Source: Treponema sp. (lineage in GTDB: Bacteria; Spirochaetota; Spirochaetia; Treponematales; Treponemataceae). Taken from it: a stretch of 40,663 nt of DNA. A program made the translations under genes and the position numbers. Positions 30,878-38,906 of the stretch are shown piece after piece. A model generated the notes under the pieces. The model had not been told where the DNA came from, did no database searches, and saw only the letters and a list, made by a program, of their open reading frames with translations. The stretch spans positions 1 to 40,663 of the forward strand of contig JAEDDW010000012.1 in NCBI GenBank assembly GCA_016293645.1. Direction: 5' to 3'. Numbering within the stretch: the stretch's first letter is position 1; the number at the start of each line of letters is the position of its first letter.

Positions 30878-31909
30878 ATGGATATTGTTGATCGTTTGAG
30901 ACATGATGGAAATCTTCCGGATGAAGAGTTTATTGAATTGCTGCAGACGGAAGAACATGACGCAAAATTATTCTCGACAGCAGATGAGGTCAGAAAATCT
31001 TTTTACGGCAAAGATGTCTATCTGCGTGGTCTCATTGAGTTTACGAACTGCTGTAAAAACAACTGTTACTACTGCGGAATAAGAAAAGACAACTCAAAGG
31101 CCCAGAGATACAGAATGGATAGAAGTGAAATTCTTTCATCATGCAACAAAGGATATGAACTTGGATTCAGAACTTTTGTCCTGCAGGGTGGAGAGGATCC
31201 TTTTTTTACCGACGAAAAAATCTGTGGCATTGTTTCTGAAATAAAACGCAGATATCCGGATTGTGCCGTCACACTTTCCATCGGTGAAAAAAGCCGGGAA
31301 AGCTATCGGTCTTTTTTTGATGCAGGTGCATCACGATATCTGCTGCGGCATGAAGCTGCTTCCGGTTCCCTTTATAAAAAACTGCATCCTGATGAAATGG
31401 ATCTTGAGAACAGAAAAAGATGCCTTTTTGATCTGAAAGACATCGGCTACCAGGTTGGAGCCGGATTCATGGTCGGTTCTCCTTTTCAGACAATGAATGA
31501 TATTGTCGAGGATCTGCGTTTCCTGCAGTCCCTTAGACCTGACATGATCGGCATCGGGCCTTTCATATCTCATCATGATACTCCTTTCTGCAATTATGAA
31601 AATGGTAATCTTTCATTGACCTTAAGATTGATTTCGGTTTTAAGGCTGCTTTTTCCATATGCACTTATTCCGGCTACTACTGCTCTTGGAACGATTCATC
31701 CACAAGGCCGTGAGCTTGGACTTAAAGCCGGAGCAAATGTTGTCATGCCCAATCTGTCTCCTAAAGAAGTAAAAGGAAAGTATCTTCTGTATGACAATAA
31801 AATCTGCATCAACGAAGATTCTTCTGAATGTCGTGGCCTTCTGCAGAGAAAAATTGCAGGTGCAGGTTACAGAATCGTTACTGACATTGGCGATGTAAAA
31901 AAACATTGA
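30878..31909 (+). CDS. hydE: [FeFe]-hydrogenase maturase HydE (radical SAM)
   Basis: The 343-residue radical SAM enzyme has the cluster motif CCKNNCYYCGIR (CX3CX2C, then Gly-Ile-Arg as in HydE/BioB). RTFVLQGGEDPFF, ASRYLLRHEAASGSLYKKLHP and GFMVGSPFQTMNDIVEDL are HydE-like segments. HydE builds the dithiomethylamine-linked diiron precursor of the H-cluster. hydF, hydG and the hydrogenase are not in the window. The start has no good ribosome site; a TATAAT at 30729-30734 would give a roughly 140-nt leader (30741-30877) in which I see no recognisable element. The product fits ferredoxin re-oxidation by a hydrogenase. Confidence 0.88.
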   Translation: MDIVDRLRHDGNLPDEEFIELLQTEEHDAKLFSTADEVRKSFYGKDVYLRGLIEFTNCCKNNCYYCGIRKDNSKAQRYRMDRSEILSSCNKGYELGFRTFVLQGGEDPFFTDEKICGIVSEIKRRYPDCAVTLSIGEKSRESYRSFFDAGASRYLLRHEAASGSLYKKLHPDEMDLENRKRCLFDLKDIGYQVGAGFMVGSPFQTMNDIVEDLRFLQSLRPDMIGIGPFISHHDTPFCNYENGNLSLTLRLISVLRLLFPYALIPATTALGTIHPQGRELGLKAGANVVMPNLSPKEVKGKYLLYDNKICINEDSSECRGLLQRKIAGAGYRIVTDIGDVKKH

Positions 31910-31996
31910 AACTAAGATCTTATGTATTCCACAATTCAAGGCATGCCGCAGATTCTTTTGGAATTGCTGATGCAATCGAATAAAAAATTGAGTCAT

Positions 31997-32046
31997 AAAA
32001 AAGCTGCCCTTGGAAATTCTATTTCAACTGCGGGCAGCTTTTTTTT
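31997..32046. terminator. Bidirectional terminator between hydE and iorB2
   Basis: AAGCTGCCC (32001-32009) pairs with GGGCAGCTT (32032-32040), with an A-run on the left (31997-32002) and a T-run on the right (32039-32046). It can end both convergent transcripts. Confidence 0.85.
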
Positions 32047-32060
32047 CAGGTGAAACTGAA

Positions 32061-32621
32061 TCACCCCAATGCTTTCAGATTAAGCTCGACAAATTTTGGC
32101 TTTACGGAAGACTTGATTGCTTCTTCCACGTTGGCCTTTGTGATTCCGTTTATGCCTTCCTTGACGGCAGCTCCAAGAAGAATCGTGTTCACAACTTTAG
32201 TTGAACCGAGGTCTGCGCAGATTTTGTCGCTGTCGATTACAACGACTTTTCCTGCGGCCTTGCCCAGGGCATCGAGCATCGTTTCCTCGTCAAAGGTTTT
32301 TCCTGCAAGAAGGCTTGAAGGTGGTGTCATGATTTTTTTGTTGACGACAACAGTTCCGCCTTTCTTAAGGTAGTCAAGGTTACGAACCGCTTCGCACATT
32401 TCAAAAGCAATGATCATGTCGGCTGTTCCGTATGGAATCAACGGAGAAAAGCATTCGTCACCGATACGGACGTGGCTTGTAACGCTGCCTCCGCGCTGTG
32501 CCATTCCGATTGTTTCTGCTGAATGTACTGGAAGTCCGGCACCAATGGCAGCCTGATCAAGAAGTTTTGCCGCAAGAACAGTTCCCTGTCCGCCGATTCC
32601 GCATATCAAAATATTTGTCAT
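32061..32621 (-). CDS. iorB: Indolepyruvate:ferredoxin oxidoreductase, beta subunit (copy 2)
   Basis: The 186-residue IorB has ICGIGGQGTVLAAKLLDQ at the N-terminus and ETIGMAQRGGSVTSHVRIG, the same two hallmarks as copy 1. Otherwise it is well diverged, so this is an old paralogue or separately acquired isoenzyme and not a recent duplication. It starts 18 bp after the iorA2 stop. Confidence 0.94.
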   Translation of the reverse strand: MTNILICGIGGQGTVLAAKLLDQAAIGAGLPVHSAETIGMAQRGGSVTSHVRIGDECFSPLIPYGTADMIIAFEMCEAVRNLDYLKKGGTVVVNKKIMTPPSSLLAGKTFDEETMLDALGKAAGKVVVIDSDKICADLGSTKVVNTILLGAAVKEGINGITKANVEEAIKSSVKPKFVELNLKALG

Positions 32622-32639
32622 TTTAAATTCCTTATGAAA

Positions 32640-34460
32640 TTACTTGATTGCCTTTACGGGGCAAACCTGGGAACAAAGAGAGCAACCCGTGCAAAGGGCA
32701 GTATCAATCGTTGCTTTCTTTGAATCAAAATCAAAGCAAAGGGCAGGACATCCGGTTTCGTTTACGCATTTCTTGCAGCCGATGCATTTTTCATTTTTCA
32801 CAACGGAAGCAGGCTTTCTGAATTCCTTGTATTCTTCCCTGGCAAGCAATGCGATGCAAGGTGCCTTGAAGATGATTGCGCTTACGCCTTCGTGTTCGTC
32901 ACATTCCTTTACTGCGCTTACGGCCTTTTCCTGGTCAAAGGGATCAACGGTAAGCACAGGACTTACTCCGATTGCCTCAAGAATTTTTGGGATGCTGATC
33001 TTGTCCGTAATGTCATCCATCATTGTCATGCCTGTGCCTGGATGAGGCTGATGTCCTGTCATGGCAGTCGTTGAATTGTCAAGAATGCAGATAGTCTGTT
33101 TTGCCTTGTTGTAGACTGCGTTTACGACTCCGGTGATTCCAGAAGCAAAGAAGGTGGAGTCTCCGATGAAAGAGAAACAGTGGCGGTCGTTTTCAACGTG
33201 GTAGAATCCCTGTGCCATCGTGATGTCGGCTCCCATGCAAAGACAGGTGTCGCACATATCAAGGGGCTTTGCGTTTCCCAAAGTGTAGCAGCCGATGTCT
33301 CCGCAGTAAACTGTCTTCTGCCCCTTCATTGCTTTTTTTACGGCATAGAAAGATGCACGGTGTGGGCAGCCTGCGCAGAGAACTGGTGGCCTTACCGGGA
33401 GTTCCGGTTTTTCTGCAGGCGTAGTTTCCTCAATATCAATGCTGAGGAAATTTGCGATGAACTTTTTTACAAGCTCTACGGAATATTCTCCGGCTTCACT
33501 TGTCTTTCTGTCGTACTTACCGTGGATTGTGCACCCAAGATTTTCGGCGGCCTTTATGTGAAGGAGCGCATCTTCAATTACAGGATCCAGTTCTTCTACT
33601 ACAAGAATGTGGCTCTTTGACTGCATGAATTCTGAGGCAAGGTCGGCAGGGAAAGGGTACGGAGTTCCGATTTTAAGAACAGGAACATCTTTGACACCAA
33701 GAAGGGCAAGTGCTTCCTTTACATAGGTGTAGCTGATTCCGCCTGTTGCGATTGCAAGATTACCATCTTCGCCTTCAACTTTATTCAAACCTGATTTTGA
33801 AAAAACTTCCGGAAGAACATTTGTGTTGCGTTCAAAAATGATGCGATGGTTCATGTATGAAGTGCGGGGAAAAATTACCCAGCGCTGTGTGTTCTTTTCA
33901 AAACCCGGAACATCACGGGCCTTTGAAAGTTCCGGAATTTCCATGCTGGCGTATCCGTGGTCAACTCTTGTTGTCGGACGGAACAAAACCGGTGTGGAAT
34001 ATTTTTCCGAGTATTCAAATGCTTCCTGAATCATCGTGAAGGCTTCTTCAGGGCTTGAAGGATCAAACACCGGCAGCTTTGAAAATTCTCCGTAGCGTCT
34101 TGTATCCTGTTCCGTCTGGCTTGAAATAGGTCCCGGATCATCTGCGGAAACGATTACCATTCCGCCTTTGACGCCCACATAGGCAAGACACATTACAGGA
34201 TCACCTGCAACGTTAAGCCCAACCTGCTTCATTGTGACAAGGGTTCTTGCACCTGCATAGCTTGCCCCAGCCGCAACTTCAACAGCAGCTTTTTCGTTTA
34301 CAGACCATTCAACGTAGGTGCCAGTCTGATTTCTGTATTTTGCGATGTATTCAATAATTTCTGACGACGGAGTTCCTGGATATCCTGAGACAAGATTGAC
34401 TCCGGCCTTGAGAGCACCAAGGGCAATTGCCTGGTTTCCCATGATCATCTGTGAAGACAT
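32640..34460 (-). CDS. iorA: Indolepyruvate:ferredoxin oxidoreductase, alpha subunit (copy 2)
   Basis: The 606-residue TPP and 2x[4Fe-4S] enzyme subunit has LVSGYPGTPSSEIIEY, EWSVNEKAAVEVAAGAS, GDIGCYTLGNAKPL, CMGADITMAQGF, FIGDSTFFASGITG and DNSTTAMTGHQPHPG. The C-terminal ferredoxin CIGCKKCVNETGCP...CTGCSLCSQVCP has five residues before the fourth Cys of cluster 1 (four in copy 1) and a regular CP at cluster 2. It is a distinct isoenzyme, probably with a different 2-oxo-acid range. GAGG precedes ATG 34460 by 6 nt. Confidence 0.94.
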   Translation of the reverse strand: MSSQMIMGNQAIALGALKAGVNLVSGYPGTPSSEIIEYIAKYRNQTGTYVEWSVNEKAAVEVAAGASYAGARTLVTMKQVGLNVAGDPVMCLAYVGVKGGMVIVSADDPGPISSQTEQDTRRYGEFSKLPVFDPSSPEEAFTMIQEAFEYSEKYSTPVLFRPTTRVDHGYASMEIPELSKARDVPGFEKNTQRWVIFPRTSYMNHRIIFERNTNVLPEVFSKSGLNKVEGEDGNLAIATGGISYTYVKEALALLGVKDVPVLKIGTPYPFPADLASEFMQSKSHILVVEELDPVIEDALLHIKAAENLGCTIHGKYDRKTSEAGEYSVELVKKFIANFLSIDIEETTPAEKPELPVRPPVLCAGCPHRASFYAVKKAMKGQKTVYCGDIGCYTLGNAKPLDMCDTCLCMGADITMAQGFYHVENDRHCFSFIGDSTFFASGITGVVNAVYNKAKQTICILDNSTTAMTGHQPHPGTGMTMMDDITDKISIPKILEAIGVSPVLTVDPFDQEKAVSAVKECDEHEGVSAIIFKAPCIALLAREEYKEFRKPASVVKNEKCIGCKKCVNETGCPALCFDFDSKKATIDTALCTGCSLCSQVCPVKAIK

Positions 34461-34541
34461 TAGTTACCTCAATAAAAATTTGTTCTTATAATTCTAATGG
34501 GTGAGGCATTTTTTTACAATGGAAGAATCTGTTCTGTTTTT

Positions 34542-35459
34542 TTATCTTGTGAAAAACCGGCCTTCCTCAGAATCGTGGTAGGCAGTTTTGTTTTCATACA
34601 TCATTTTTTCTGCGGAACGGATTGTTTCTTCAAGATTCTGTCCGTATTCGCACCATGAATAGCCCGTACTTGCAATAAGAAATTCCCGGCTTCTGGATTT
34701 TATGTAATCAATGAATGTTTTTGCACGGAACTCAAAATTATCTTTTTCGATGTCGCCAAGAAGAATGACGAACTCATCTCCTCCAATTCTGAAGCATTCA
34801 TTCTGGCGGAAAGACGAGATCATCATTTTTGCCATTTCCTTTATCAGCTGGTCACCTTTCTCGTGTCCGAATCTGTCATTGGTGTATTTAAGGCCGTTCA
34901 GGTCGCAGAAGATGACTCCAACTTTCTGATTTGTCTCATAGTAATTACGGCACCTGGAGATATACGAAAGCCTGTTATGAATTCCTGAGAGAGGATCAAA
35001 GTAGCAGTTGTTTTCAATTTTTTTCTGATGTGTCAGTTCTTTTGAATAATCCTCATCAATGTCCCGGACTATGAGAAGGACTTTGTCAGGATCAGGCTTT
35101 TCCTGCGGATATATGAAGATGTCCATTGTAGACCACTTCCATTTTTTGCCGGCAGTTTTTCTCCTGTATCTTACATACATGTATCTGTTGGTGGACTTGA
35201 AATGATTCTTGATTTTTTCCAGCGAGGTGAAATTCTTGTAGGCGGAAATATCATCGGGGTGAACCTTGTTTCTGCTGGCGAATTGAGAAAACCATTGGGA
35301 AATTGAACTGTAGGAACTTGCATCATTCTCATCCTCATCTTTGACCACGCGGAAGGTATCATCGCTGAGGTTGACAATGAGCAGTTTGTAAATGTGTCCG
35401 AACATGGAACCGTCAAGTATAAGACTCCATGGAATCTCAAGAAATTTTTCGTTGTTCAA
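34542..35459 (-). CDS. PAS-GGDEF diguanylate cyclase
   Basis: The roughly 305-residue protein has an N-terminal PAS-like sensor (SRNKVHPDDISAYKNF, then YVRYRRKTAGKKWKWSTMDIFI, a PAS_3-type layout) and a C-terminal GGDEF domain with intact FRIGGDEFVILL and DLNGLKYTNDRFGHEKGD. The catalytic residues are all present, so synthesis of c-di-GMP is predicted. I chose TTG 35459 because GAGGTGAG lies just upstream and it leaves room for the divergent promoter. ATG 35406 is an alternative and the open frame extends to 35624. Its activity would oppose the EAL protein at 11064. Confidence 0.85.
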   Translation of the reverse strand: MNNEKFLEIPWSLILDGSMFGHIYKLLIVNLSDDTFRVVKDEDENDASSYSSISQWFSQFASRNKVHPDDISAYKNFTSLEKIKNHFKSTNRYMYVRYRRKTAGKKWKWSTMDIFIYPQEKPDPDKVLLIVRDIDEDYSKELTHQKKIENNCYFDPLSGIHNRLSYISRCRNYYETNQKVGVIFCDLNGLKYTNDRFGHEKGDQLIKEMAKMMISSFRQNECFRIGGDEFVILLGDIEKDNFEFRAKTFIDYIKSRSREFLIASTGYSWCEYGQNLEETIRSAEKMMYENKTAYHDSEEGRFFTR

Positions 35460-35536
35460 ATTCTCACCTCTAAAAAGTCTACCATCTGAGTTGCAAAGCG
35501 TAAAGGTTAAAAATTGAATTCTGAATCGCAATCGTC

Positions 35537-35564
35537 TTGTGTTTCCTGTGATTGGGTCTATAAT
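35537..35564 (+). promoter_or_regulatory. Promoter of the membrane HTH gene
   Basis: TTGTGT (35537-35542) and a perfect TATAAT (35559-35564) are separated by 16 bp. GGAG (35572-35575) and ATG 35586 follow. Confidence 0.55.
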
Positions 35565-35585
35565 GAAATCAAGGAGCAGTTTTAT

Positions 35586-36263
35586 ATGAGAAATTTCAAT
35601 TTTAAAAAGTATGCCTACCTGCATTTTCCGCTTCTTTCATCCATCCTGTCTGTTGTCATTTCCATGCTGTATTCTGTGAAAGGACTTCAGACGGAATTCA
35701 TGGTCGGCACATGGTGTATTATTGTCGCAAATCTGGCCTACGTTCCGCTTGTCTTGCTTTTCAGGACAAAGTTTGTTCCGTATTTTCTTGCAATCTATTC
35801 GGTGCTCCTTGTTTTTCTCACGGCCTTTGAAAAAACTTTTCTGTTCAATAATTACACTCCGCTTTTTGTGATTTTCATCGCCTCTGTTTTTTCTCCACGA
35901 CATGAACTTCATTTTCTTTTATTGTATTTCATCTGTGCCGCGACTGCATTTGTGCTGAATGAGGAATCGACGATTCTGTTCTTGATCCATGTGGCGCGTG
36001 CCTTCTGGTTTGTCCTTGCCTTTTACTGTGCGGTTTATATGAAGCAGGGGAGTGATGATCTTGTTCTGTCTGATGACGAGTGTAAAATCCTCGATCAGCT
36101 TCTGGATGGAAAGACCTATCAAAAGGAAGTTTCAGGGTTCAGCGAGAATACCATATACAGAAAACTCAAGGCAGCCCGTGAAAGAAACGGGTGTTCCACA
36201 AGAGAGGAACTTGTTGAACGTTACAGGAAATCGGTCAAACAAAAAAATCAGGACCACGAATGA
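35586..36263 (+). CDS. Membrane-anchored HTH (LuxR-like) protein of unknown function
   Basis: The 225-residue protein has about five or six hydrophobic helices (residues about 12-160) followed by a soluble C-terminus, LSDDECKILDQLLDGKTYQKEV, FSENTIYRKLKAARERNG and STREELVERYRK. This resembles the four-helix LuxR/GerE fold, with the recognition helix at ENTIYRKLKAARE. A one-component membrane sensor that binds DNA directly is the likely role. I do not recognise a named family. The start at 35586 is set by GGAG and the promoter. It is divergent from the diguanylate cyclase. Confidence 0.7.
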   Translation: MRNFNFKKYAYLHFPLLSSILSVVISMLYSVKGLQTEFMVGTWCIIVANLAYVPLVLLFRTKFVPYFLAIYSVLLVFLTAFEKTFLFNNYTPLFVIFIASVFSPRHELHFLLLYFICAATAFVLNEESTILFLIHVARAFWFVLAFYCAVYMKQGSDDLVLSDDECKILDQLLDGKTYQKEVSGFSENTIYRKLKAARERNGCSTREELVERYRKSVKQKNQDHE

Positions 36264-36334
36264 TGATGAGCCGTTGATGATGGTTTGCGGTTGATTTCAT
36301 TGGATTATCTTTTCAAAGAGATGTATCTTTACTC

Positions 36335-36355
36335 TTGAGAATCATGAGTTCTCAA
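36335..36355. promoter_or_regulatory. Inverted repeat upstream of desulfoferrodoxin
   Basis: TTGAGAA-N7-TTCTCAA is a perfect 7-bp inverted repeat ending 10 bp before the ribosome-binding site. It is a candidate operator for an oxidative-stress regulator; it does not match the PerR box that I know. Confidence 0.45.
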
Positions 36356-36375
36356 ATCTATATCAGGAGGAAGAT

Positions 36376-36783
36376 ATGCAGCTGAAATTCTATCATTGCC
36401 CTATATGCGGCAAAATCGTGGCCATCGTAAAAGATTCTGGAACTCCAACAATCTGTTGCGGTCAACCTATGGAGAAACTTGTTCCGGGAGAAAGTGACGG
36501 TCTTGCGGAAAAACATGTTCCTGTTATCAAGATCGACGGGAATACGGTTACTGTTACCGTTGGTTCAAAACTTCATCCCTCTGAGACCAGCCATTACATC
36601 GAATGGATTCTTCTTGAAACCGACATGGGAATTCAGCAGAAATGGCTTGAGGCCGGAAATGCGCCTCAGGTGGAATTTGCCGTCATGACAGGAGAACACG
36701 TTCAGGCGGCATATGAATTCTGCAATCTGCATAAACTCTGGAAAGGAACATGTGCAAGACCACTGGAGAAAAAAGCACGCTGA
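36376..36783 (+). CDS. dfx: Desulfoferrodoxin (two-iron superoxide reductase)
   Basis: The 135-residue cytosolic protein reduces superoxide to peroxide without releasing oxygen. The N-terminal desulforedoxin domain has all four center I ligands (CPICG and ICCGQ). The center II ligands are visible: EKHVPVI, the LHPSETSHYIEWI segment with its His residues, and C-terminal EFCNLHKLWKG with Cys and His. AGGAGG lies 5 nt before ATG. Treponema pallidum has a one-iron type lacking center I, so the 2Fe form fits a free or gut lineage. It is monocistronic with its own terminator. Confidence 0.93.
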   Translation: MQLKFYHCPICGKIVAIVKDSGTPTICCGQPMEKLVPGESDGLAEKHVPVIKIDGNTVTVTVGSKLHPSETSHYIEWILLETDMGIQQKWLEAGNAPQVEFAVMTGEHVQAAYEFCNLHKLWKGTCARPLEKKAR

Positions 36784-36816
36784 GCAACCTCTGAAAACTG
36801 CTGGAGAGAGAGTTTC

Positions 36817-36865
36817 CCGGCCGTATGAGTGGTTGTGTGTTGCACTGATATGGCCGGTTTTTATT
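36817..36865 (+). terminator. Intrinsic terminator of dfx
   Basis: CCGGCCGTAT (36817-36826) pairs with ATATGGCCGG (36848-36857), a 10-bp stem with one G-U pair and a 21-nt loop, then TTTTTATT. Confidence 0.75.
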
Positions 36866-36908
36866 GCAGATTGTACAAGATTTATTGCATTTTTTTCATT
36901 CAAGAAAA

Positions 36909-36952
36909 GTCCTTTGTCTTTTATCCTAAAGCCATATTGAAAAACAAAGGAC
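36909..36952 (+). promoter_or_regulatory. Stem that could hide the ribosome site of the BNR lipoprotein gene
   Basis: GTCCTTTGT (36909-36917) is perfectly complementary to ACAAAGGAC (36944-36952), which contains the AAAGGA ribosome-binding site 11 nt before ATG 36963. If both arms are transcribed, translation could be structure-controlled. Confidence 0.45.
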
Positions 36953-36962
36953 GGTACAAATC

Positions 36963-37838
36963 ATGACAAAACTAATAAAAACCATTTCGGCCTGTGCTTT
37001 GACAGTTGCATCAGGAGTCTATTTCAGCAGCTGTGGAAAAGGCATTTGCCATGTTCTTGTTACAGCAAAGAATGAAGGTGTCATTTATGCAGGAGCCATG
37101 GGTGACTCAAAGAACGGCTGTGCTGTCGGTGAAGACGGAAGGGTACGATATACAGTGGATGGCGGAAAAACATGGAACAAAGGTGAAAACAGATCATCGT
37201 CTTTGTTCAGTCTTAGCCCGATAGATGAGAAAATCTGCTATGCTTCCGGTGAAGACAAATCTTTCGTAAAGACTACAGACGGTGGAAAGACCTGGAATTC
37301 ATTGAAGAATCATCCGGCAAAAAGAGCGAAAGGTGTAACTTTCAAAAATGAAGAAATTGGATGTGTATGGACAACAGGCAATGCATATGAATATGACGGA
37401 ACCAGCGATGACTGGCACGCAATCAAAAATCCAAAAGGCTGCGGTCTTGTTGAATCAGTTTTCTCCGTTGAGCCAGGGAAAGCCTATCTTTGCGGCAGCA
37501 ACGGAATGATTTATTACACAAATGACTACGGAAATAACTGGGAAGAACGCAAAAAGGTTTTCGACAGGAAGGAAGATGCTGTAAAGCCATTGATCGGCCA
37601 GTGGATAAAGACAAGTGAATTTGATTTTGACGGAACTGCCCTGCGCTTTGCCTATCTTGCTGAAAAAGACTATGTCTACACATTGTTCATTCTCAAGAGT
37701 GTAGACAGAGGAAGGACTTTTGCGCTTGAGTCTGAGACGAAACTTCCAAATATCGCAAAGGCAATTGCTTTCAACGGCAAAAACGGAATCTCCGTTTACA
37801 ATACAGATGGCAGCCTTGATTTCTACATCATGAAATAA
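36963..37838 (+). CDS. Lipoprotein with BNR/Asp-box (YCF48-like) beta-propeller repeats
   Basis: The 291-residue protein has signal MTKLIKTISACALTVASGVY..SSC with lipobox Cys at 24. The mature part carries four Asp-box-like repeats: TVDGGKTWN near 64, TTDGGKTWN near 104, TNDYGNNWE near 186 and SVDRGRTFA near 246. The spacing fits blades of a small or partial beta-propeller. No catalytic residues of sialidases (Arg triad, RIP/FRIP motif) are seen, so it is more likely a binding or assembly factor on the cell surface or in the periplasm. Function is unknown. Confidence 0.78.
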   Translation: MTKLIKTISACALTVASGVYFSSCGKGICHVLVTAKNEGVIYAGAMGDSKNGCAVGEDGRVRYTVDGGKTWNKGENRSSSLFSLSPIDEKICYASGEDKSFVKTTDGGKTWNSLKNHPAKRAKGVTFKNEEIGCVWTTGNAYEYDGTSDDWHAIKNPKGCGLVESVFSVEPGKAYLCGSNGMIYYTNDYGNNWEERKKVFDRKEDAVKPLIGQWIKTSEFDFDGTALRFAYLAEKDYVYTLFILKSVDRGRTFALESETKLPNIAKAIAFNGKNGISVYNTDGSLDFYIMK

Positions 37839-37900
37839 AAATCGTTCATACTGTCAATTCAAAAAGTCCATGGTGCTGGAATTGCTGCAGATCAAAAGAT

Positions 37901-37931
37901 TTGCAACACAGGCACCTTTTTGTGCTATAAT
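37901..37931 (+). promoter_or_regulatory. Promoter of the araC-type gene
   Basis: A perfect TATAAT (37926-37931) follows TTGCAA (37901-37906) at a long 19-bp spacing. GGAGGG (37971-37976) and GTG 37983 follow. Confidence 0.45.
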
Positions 37932-37982
37932 GATTTCGATTATGTGTTTTGCATTTTCAAGTTGGCACTAGGAGGGCTTGGC

Positions 37983-38891
37983 GTGAGATATACAACTGGT
38001 GAACTTAATTACTGCACCGGCTTTACGATGGAAATTCAGATGAAGACGGAACTGTTTGTTCCGGAAAAAACTGAAGACTATTATACGCTGATTCTTTTTA
38101 CCAATTGCTGTCTTAGTGTCGCTTCAAAAACCAAGGAGATCTATTCCGGATGTGGGCTGCTTGTCCTTTCACCCGACCATGGAATCACTGACATAAAAAT
38201 TCTTGATCGTGGTGAAGATTGTTCAGTACAGACATTGGTCTTTTCTTCTTATGGACTGAATGTAAACAACAAAAGGTTTCCTGATACCTATGAATATGAA
38301 TTCTTCAACAAGCTTGAGAAAGGGTACTGCAGCGTCGCCCTGACCCCAAAACTTCTGGAAACTTTCATCTCCAATTTCAACAACATAAACAATCTGATGA
38401 ATATTGAACAGGGACATCTATGGCCTTGCATCGTGCGGTCATACGTTTCGGAAATGGTGATTCTTCTGACCCGCAATCAGTATCTTGTTGAGGCAAATAA
38501 AAAATGTCAGCCAAATGCTGATGACAAGGTCAACAAGGTCATTGAGTATTTCCAGTATTCCTACAGCAAAAAGATCACTCTTGATGAAGTCTCGAAAAAA
38601 TTCGCGACGAACAGGACGACGCTTAATTCCATGTTCAACAGGGCATATGGAGTAAGTGCGATTGCCTATCTGAACAAGATGAGGATTCAGAACGCATCTC
38701 TCATGCTTACAAACACGGCTATGCCGATCTGTGATATCGCCCAACGGACTGGATTTGCAGATGTGTCCTATTTTTCAAAGGCCTATAAAAAAATGACGGG
38801 AAAAACTCCGACAGAATACAGACTCTCGATTCCTCATCCTCATGGACTCAGGTGGCCGGAGTCTGCCCTGTCAATGGATGAACTTTCCTGA
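37983..38891 (+). CDS. AraC-family transcriptional regulator
   Basis: The 302-residue protein has an N-terminal cupin-like or unclassified ligand domain (about 1-190) and a C-terminal double HTH, about 195-290: KKITLDEVSKKFATNRTTLNSMF, then ICDIAQRTGFADVSYFSKAYKK and TGKTPTEYR, the AraC/XylS signature. The start is GTG 37983, with GGAGGG 6 nt upstream and just after a promoter; upstream in-frame codons overlap that promoter. Its target is unknown; the convergent nagZ-like gene is a neighbour only. The effector is not predictable. Confidence 0.88.
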   Translation: MRYTTGELNYCTGFTMEIQMKTELFVPEKTEDYYTLILFTNCCLSVASKTKEIYSGCGLLVLSPDHGITDIKILDRGEDCSVQTLVFSSYGLNVNNKRFPDTYEYEFFNKLEKGYCSVALTPKLLETFISNFNNINNLMNIEQGHLWPCIVRSYVSEMVILLTRNQYLVEANKKCQPNADDKVNKVIEYFQYSYSKKITLDEVSKKFATNRTTLNSMFNRAYGVSAIAYLNKMRIQNASLMLTNTAMPICDIAQRTGFADVSYFSKAYKKMTGKTPTEYRLSIPHPHGLRWPESALSMDELS

Positions 38892-38906
38892 AGTTCCGTT
38901 GTTGTT

